Source: JAMWCX01 sp964352425
Lineage (GTDB): Bacteria > Omnitrophota > Gorgyraeia > 2-01-FULL-45-10
Length of the DNA stretch: 9,444 nucleotides
Reading direction: 5' to 3'
NCBI GenBank assembly: GCA_964352425.1
Contig: CAYGRZ010000056.1
Location: forward strand, 1-9,444
In this document: positions 5,717 to 9,444 of the stretch, one piece after another
Position numbering within the stretch: position 1 is the stretch's first letter
Layout of the letters: each line of letters starts with the position of its first letter
Program-made: the position numbers and the translations under genes
Notes under the pieces: generated by a model
What the model saw: only the letters and a program-made list of their open reading frames with translations
The model's database searches: none
What the model was told of the DNA's origin: nothing

Positions 5717-7018
5717 GTGCTTACAATAATATTCCGCACTCTGCGGTACAGGAACTTCGCTCTCTTCTGCATCGGGCAGGGCATATCGGTCGTCGGCACC
5801 TGGATGCAGCAGGTCGCGATGGGCTGGCTTGTCTACCGGCTCACCAATTCGCCGCTCCTCCTGGGCGTCGTCGGGTTCGCCAGCCAGATACCCACCTTCG
5901 TCTTGAGCCCCTTCGCGGGCGTCATCGCCGACAGGGCGAACCGCCACAGGCTTCTCATCGTCACGCAGACGCTCTCGATGGTGCAGGCGCTCATCCTTGC
6001 CGCGCTTACCCTGACCGGAGCGATACAGGTCTGGCACATCATCACGCTCGGTTTTCTGCTCGGCTGTGTCAACTCTCTCGACATACCGGTGCGCCAGTCA
6101 TTCTTAGTCGAACTGGTCGAGAAGAAAGAGAACCTGGCGAACGCCATCGCGCTTAATTCGCTCATGTTCAATTCGGCCAGGCTCATCGGCCCGTCCGTCG
6201 CCGGGATCATCGTGGCGGTCTTCGGCGAGGGCATCTGTTTTCTTGTGAACGGCGTAAGTTTCATCGCGGTCATATGGTCGCTGGCTCTCATGAAAGTGCT
6301 TCCGCGGCGGCCGCGGCATAAAGATACCCGTATCCTCGACGGTGTCAGGGAAGGGTTCGCCTACGCGTTCGGTTTCGCGCCTATCAGATTTATCCTCTCG
6401 CTCCTGGGCGTCACGAGCCTGGTCGGCATGTCGTATGTGGTGCTGATGCCGGTCTTCGCGCGCGATATATTGCACGGGGGCGCTCAGACGCTCGGATTTC
6501 TGGTGGCCTCCGCGGGCATCGGCGCGCTCATCGCTACCGTGTATCTTGCCTCCCGCAAGACAGTCCTCGGACTGAGCCGGCTCATCCCAATATCGGCGTC
6601 GATATTCGCCGCCGGCATCATGCTCTTTTCGCTGTCGCGCTCGCTCTGGCTCTCGATGATCCTCCTGGCGGTCGCCGGGTTCGGCATGATGACGAACATG
6701 GCAGCGTGCAACATCATCCTCCAGACGGTCGCCGACGACGATAAGCGCGGCCGCGTCATGAGTTTTTACACGATGGCATTCATGGGAGTCGCCCCCCTCG
6801 GCAGCCTCATCGCGGGCGCGCTGGCGATGAGGATTGGGGTGACCGCCACGCTGGTTATCGGCGGGACGCTCTGCATCGTCGCCTCGGCCGTTTTTGCCAC
6901 GAAACTGCCCGCTATACGCGCGATGGTGCATCCCATATACAGAAAGATAGGCATCATTCCCGAGATCGCCTCGGGCGTGAATGTGGCATCGGAACTTGTC
7001 GTCCCGCCCGAGGATTAG
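5717..7018 (+). CDS. MFS transporter, EntS-like (MFS_3) family
   Basis: A major facilitator superfamily membrane protein of 433 residues, with a length and hydrophobicity pattern consistent with 12 helices. The N-terminal half shows the family signature: NFALFCIGQGISVVGTWMQ, the loop 2-3 motif GVIADRANRHR (about 68-78) and DIPVRQSFLVELV (122-134). These match the EntS-type branch, whose members export siderophores, drugs or other small molecules by proton antiport; the substrate here cannot be predicted. GTG at 5717 is preferred because AGGCGG (5704-5709) lies seven bases before it; TTG at 5711 would add two residues but sit one base from that SD. The gene starts 27 nt after the phosphatase stop and probably shares its transcript. 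No siderophore or resistance genes lie nearby. Confidence 0.88.
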   Translation: MLTIIFRTLRYRNFALFCIGQGISVVGTWMQQVAMGWLVYRLTNSPLLLGVVGFASQIPTFVLSPFAGVIADRANRHRLLIVTQTLSMVQALILAALTLTGAIQVWHIITLGFLLGCVNSLDIPVRQSFLVELVEKKENLANAIALNSLMFNSARLIGPSVAGIIVAVFGEGICFLVNGVSFIAVIWSLALMKVLPRRPRHKDTRILDGVREGFAYAFGFAPIRFILSLLGVTSLVGMSYVVLMPVFARDILHGGAQTLGFLVASAGIGALIATVYLASRKTVLGLSRLIPISASIFAAGIMLFSLSRSLWLSMILLAVAGFGMMTNMAACNIILQTVADDDKRGRVMSFYTMAFMGVAPLGSLIAGALAMRIGVTATLVIGGTLCIVASAVFATKLPAIRAMVHPIYRKIGIIPEIASGVNVASELVVPPED

Positions 7019-7030
7019 CCCGTTTTTTTT
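6969..7030 (+). terminator. Possible terminator at the end of the MFS gene
   Basis: CCTCGGGCG (6969-6977) and CGCCCGAGG (7005-7013) form a perfect 9-bp GC-rich stem with a 27-nt loop, entirely inside the last codons of the MFS gene. A run of eight T (7023-7030) follows, but nine bases separate stem and T-run, more than in a classical intrinsic terminator. The location between two functionally unrelated genes is suitable. Confidence 0.35.
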
Positions 7031-7062
7031 CTCGTTGATTTAGCTCTCCCGGTGTGTTACTT

Positions 7063-7068
7063 TATACT
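7063..7068 (+). promoter_or_regulatory. Candidate -10 box for a leaderless dnaX-recR mRNA
   Basis: TATACT (five of six consensus bases) ends five nucleotides before the dnaX ATG at 7074, so transcription would begin at or within a base or two of the start codon. This agrees with the absence of an SD before that ATG. The -35 region is weak: TTGATT at 7035-7040 is 22 bp away and nothing good lies at 16-18 bp. Confidence 0.4.
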
Positions 7069-7073
7069 TCACC

Positions 7074-8798
7074 ATGACCTACATAGTCTTCGCACGCAAA
7101 TACAGGCCCCAAACATTCGATGACGTAGTGGGCCAGCCGCACATCACCACCACGCTCAAGAACGCCATTACGCAGTCGAGGGTCGCCCACGCGTATCTCT
7201 TTGCCGGGCCGCGCGGCGTCGGCAAGACGACGACGGCCAGAGTGCTCGCCAAGGCGCTCAATTGCGAGAAGGGGCCGACGCCCACGCCTTGTAACGTCTG
7301 CACGTCCTGCAAAGAGATCACCCAGGGCTCCAGCCTCGATATCCTCGAGATAGACGGCGCGTCAAACCGCGGAATAGACGAGATACGCAGCCTCCGGGAG
7401 AACGCGCAGTTCTCGCCCTCCAAGGGCCGGTTCAAGGTCTATATCATCGACGAGGTGCACATGCTGAGCGCCGACGCGTTCAATGCCCTCTTAAAGACGC
7501 TCGAAGAGCCGCCGCCGCACCTGAAGTTCATCTTCGCGACGACGCACCCGCACAAGGTTCCGGCGACGATACTCTCACGGTGCCAGAGGTTTGATTTCAG
7601 GCGCATCGCCACGAAGGATATTTTCGATAATCTGAAGAACGTGGCGAAAGACGAAAAACTGGACATCAAAGACGAAGCGCTGGGCCTGATCGCCAGGTAC
7701 AGCGACGGCAGCCTCAGGGACGCGCAGGTGATCCTCGACCAGATAGCGTCGTTTACCCAGGGCAAGGTCGACTCCGACGATGTCGCGAAGATACTCGGTA
7801 TCGTCGACGACGAAATTCTTTTTGGGCTCTCCGCGGCGATCAGGGGGAGGGACCCCGTAAGCGCGCTCACAATCGTCGACCGCCTCTCCAACGACGGCAA
7901 GGACGTCGTCCAGGTGATCCTCGAGTTGATAGAACATTTCAGGGACATATCGATCACCAAGATAAGCGCTGAGCTGGACGCGCTGATCGACGCCGGCCCG
8001 GATAAGATCAAGCGCTACACGGCGGAAGGGGCGCATTTCACGATAGAAGAGATCCTCTATATCATATACACCCTCTCGAACACGATAGATTTTGTGAGGA
8101 AGACGAGCCTGGCGCGGATACCGTTCGAAGCCGCGCTCGTCAAACTTACGCGCGTTGGCGGGATCCTGCCGGTGGCGGAGATCATCAGGCGCTTGGAGGC
8201 GCTTGAGGCTGGAGTCGTTGAAAACAAGCCGCCCCGGCCTTCCGGCCCCACCAGCCGCCAGCCGTGCCTGTCCGCCGACTTGTCCTCCGAAGCCCCAGGG
8301 GCGAAGGAGGAAGCCTTGACGAAGGCGGAAGCCACTGACGATCCGCCGCCTCCGGTTTCGGAGAACGGGTCGAACCTTGATGAGATATTGAGCTCCTGGA
8401 CGAAGGTGGTCAATTATATAAAGGGGAGGAAGATATCGGTCGCCTCCTATCTCGAGGAAGGCTCGCCGATGAGCCTCGAGGCAGGCACATTGACAATAGG
8501 CTTTCCGAAAGAACACCAGTTTCATAAAGAGGTCCTCGAAACGCCGGAAAACCGGCGGCTGATAGAAGAGGGCATCAGCAAAGCCCTCGGCCTTGAGTTG
8601 AAGGTTGTCCCGGCGCTTATCGAGCCTGCCAGGATGAATGGCCGGACGTCGCAGGAATCCGGGGACGGCACTGCCGGGGACCTGGCCGCCGAAGGCGGCG
8701 CTAAACCCGACGAGTCGGACCCGATCGTGAAGGCGGCCATCGAGATGTTCGGCGGCAAGATCGCGGTGGATAAGAACGCGAAAGGTGGAAAAAGGTGA
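7074..8798 (+). CDS. dnaX: DNA polymerase III subunit tau/gamma (clamp-loader ATPase)
   Basis: AAA+ ATPase of the clamp loader, which opens and loads the beta sliding clamp onto DNA in the cytoplasm. In 574 residues it shows the DnaX N-terminus (FARKYRPQTFDDVVGQ), Walker A GPRGVGKT (45-52), the zinc module C64, C73, C76, C79, Walker B IIDEVH (124-129), the sensor 1/SRC region ATTHPHKVPATILSRC (155-170, arginine finger R169) and sensor 2 GSLRDAQ (212-218). Clamp-loader domain III follows, then a Pro/Ala/Glu-rich linker (about 388-435), a conserved C-terminal domain (about 438-525) and the terminal DPIVKAAIEMFGGKI typical of the family. The ATG matches the family start exactly although no SD precedes it, suggesting a leaderless mRNA. 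Residues 399-420 are encoded by a repeat-like inverted sequence. No gamma-type slippage site was recognised. The stop overlaps the recR start. Confidence 0.98.
   Translation: MTYIVFARKYRPQTFDDVVGQPHITTTLKNAITQSRVAHAYLFAGPRGVGKTTTARVLAKALNCEKGPTPTPCNVCTSCKEITQGSSLDILEIDGASNRGIDEIRSLRENAQFSPSKGRFKVYIIDEVHMLSADAFNALLKTLEEPPPHLKFIFATTHPHKVPATILSRCQRFDFRRIATKDIFDNLKNVAKDEKLDIKDEALGLIARYSDGSLRDAQVILDQIASFTQGKVDSDDVAKILGIVDDEILFGLSAAIRGRDPVSALTIVDRLSNDGKDVVQVILELIEHFRDISITKISAELDALIDAGPDKIKRYTAEGAHFTIEEILYIIYTLSNTIDFVRKTSLARIPFEAALVKLTRVGGILPVAEIIRRLEALEAGVVENKPPRPSGPTSRQPCLSADLSSEAPGAKEEALTKAEATDDPPPPVSENGSNLDEILSSWTKVVNYIKGRKISVASYLEEGSPMSLEAGTLTIGFPKEHQFHKEVLETPENRRLIEEGISKALGLELKVVPALIEPARMNGRTSQESGDGTAGDLAAEGGAKPDESDPIVKAAIEMFGGKIAVDKNAKGGKR
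8267..8333. repeat. In-frame repeat-like inverted sequence in the dnaX linker
   Basis: An inner inverted repeat pairs TCCTCC (8283-8288) with GGAGGA (8306-8311) and GCCCC (8292-8296) with GGGGC (8298-8302). An outer layer pairs TCCGCC (8271-8276) with GGCGGA (8324-8329). The inner sequence 8278-8315 aligns with the reverse complement of the middle of the 3499-3554 element: ACTTGTCC, CCG, AGCC, CGAAGG and GGAA blocks in the same order, with a few substitutions and a slightly longer centre. It encodes residues 399-420 (LSADLSSEAPG then AKEEALTKAEA), in a low-complexity linker that would tolerate an insertion. Confidence 0.55.
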
Positions 8799-9400
8799 GT
8801 GGCTTTCCCGCCTCGATGAAGACGCTCGTAGAGGAGTTCTCGAAGATGCCGGGCATCGGCCCCAAGAGCGCCCAGCGCCTGGCATTCTATATATTGAAGT
8901 CACCAAAAGAAGATGCCGACCTGCTTTCCAGGGCGATCCTTAAAGTGAAGGAGTCGGTGCGGTTCTGCAAGTCCTGCAATAACTTAAGCGACGAAGAGAC
9001 GTGCGGAATATGCAAGGATACCGCGCGCAACAGGTCGCTTTTGTGCGTCGTTGAGGAGCCGAACGATATCGTCACCATAGAGCGGGCAGGCAACTTTAAC
9101 GGCTTGTACCACGTCCTTCTGGGGTCGCTCTCGCCTCTGGACGGCATCGGCCCTGCCGACCTCAAGATAAAGGAGCTCCTGGACAGGGTGAAGAAGGAGC
9201 GCTTCAAGGAGATCATCGTCGCGACCGATTTCAATACGGAAGGCGAGGCGACGAACCTCTACCTGTTAAAGGTGCTGAAAGGCTCGGGAGCCAGGCTTAC
9301 CAGGGTCGCGTACGGCATACCGGTGGGCGGCGACCTTGAATACGCGGACCAGGCCACCATAATCAAGGCATTTGAAGGCAGGCGGGAGGCAAAGGGGTAA
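8795..9400 (+). CDS. recR: Recombination mediator RecR
   Basis: Zinc- and Toprim-containing subunit of the RecFOR/RecOR complex, which helps load RecA on SSB-coated single-stranded DNA at gaps. The 201-residue length is normal. A helix-hairpin-helix region (MPGIGPKSAQRLAFYIL, 18-34) precedes the C4 zinc finger C58, C61, C70, C73. The Toprim domain follows, with LLCVVEEPNDIVTIER and IIVATDFNTEGEAT, where many RecR have ATNPTVEGEAT. The Walker B-like segment AYGIPVGGDLEYAD lies near the end. The GTG start overlaps the dnaX TGA as GTGA, and AGGTGG (8783-8788) lies six bases upstream, so it should be translationally coupled to dnaX. In many bacteria ybaB sits between dnaX and recR; here it is absent. 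Confidence 0.98.
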   Translation: MSGFPASMKTLVEEFSKMPGIGPKSAQRLAFYILKSPKEDADLLSRAILKVKESVRFCKSCNNLSDEETCGICKDTARNRSLLCVVEEPNDIVTIERAGNFNGLYHVLLGSLSPLDGIGPADLKIKELLDRVKKERFKEIIVATDFNTEGEATNLYLLKVLKGSGARLTRVAYGIPVGGDLEYADQATIIKAFEGRREAKG

Positions 9401-9407
9401 TTTAAAG

Positions 9408-9436
9408 TTGACAGGAAGGCCTTTATCTGGTATATT
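9408..9436 (+). promoter_or_regulatory. Near-consensus sigma70-type promoter leading out of the window
   Basis: A perfect TTGACA (9408-9413), a 17-bp spacer and TATATT (9431-9436, five of six) begin seven bases after the recR stop. Transcription would start close to 9443, at the window edge, so the gene or RNA it drives is not visible. It is the best promoter match in the window. No terminator is visible between recR and this promoter. Confidence 0.75.
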
Positions 9437-9444
9437 TCTGTAAT

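Noticed and set aside
4025..6037. 670-residue open frame on the - strand opposite the phosphatase and MFS genes
   Set aside because: It lies antisense to two clearly identified genes, crosses their boundary, is rich in Arg/Asp/Glu/His as expected for the complement of biased codons, and shows no domain.
8770..8798. Programmed frameshift site in dnaX (GGAAAAAGG near the end)
   Set aside because: It lies at the stop codon, far from the domain III/linker boundary where a gamma-producing slip would occur, and is explained as SD and overlap sequence for recR.
7575..8906. 443-residue open frame on the - strand opposite dnaX and recR
   Set aside because: It runs across the dnaX/recR overlap and is explained by codon bias of these two certain genes.

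Overview
This 9.4 kb window, about 55-60% GC by eye, carries seven protein genes, all on the + strand. It looks like chromosomal DNA of an uncultured Gram-negative lineage. The short palindromic repeat elements and gene style recall Omnitrophota/PVC-like metagenome bins, but no marker here fixes the taxon.

Region 1 (1-3934) is an extracytoplasmic, cysteine-centred module. A perfect 24-bp inverted repeat abuts the GTG start of a membrane thiol-redox fusion: N-terminal thioredoxin-like domain, CcdA/DsbD-like membrane core, C-terminal DUF1573. After a 218-nt gap with a perfect 26-bp palindrome, a likely promoter and a 5' hairpin, comes a secreted protein of six PKD domains with about 40 cysteines. 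After a 107-nt gap holding a nested palindromic element comes a small secreted protein with 12 cysteines in repeated C-x2-C-A-K-P-C units. A terminator whose loop contains another palindrome closes the region.

Region 2 (4071-7018) holds a membrane-bound sensor phosphatase (Cache-like sensor, HAMP, SpoIIE/RsbU-type PP2C) and, about 27 nt later, an EntS-type (MFS_3) transporter. They are probably cotranscribed.

Region 3 (7063-9400) is the housekeeping pair dnaX-recR, overlapping by 4 nt, with no ybaB between them. dnaX appears leaderless. Its disordered linker contains an in-frame sequence resembling the palindromic element in the 3499-3554 gap. A near-consensus sigma70-type promoter at 9408-9436 points to a gene beyond the window.

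The most interesting points are the DsbD-like protein with apparently reversed domain order beside two very cysteine-rich secreted proteins, and the way palindromic elements occupy every gap around these genes: against a start codon, inside a terminator loop, and in related form inside dnaX. The functional link between the redox protein and the cysteine-rich proteins is inference from proximity and chemistry.
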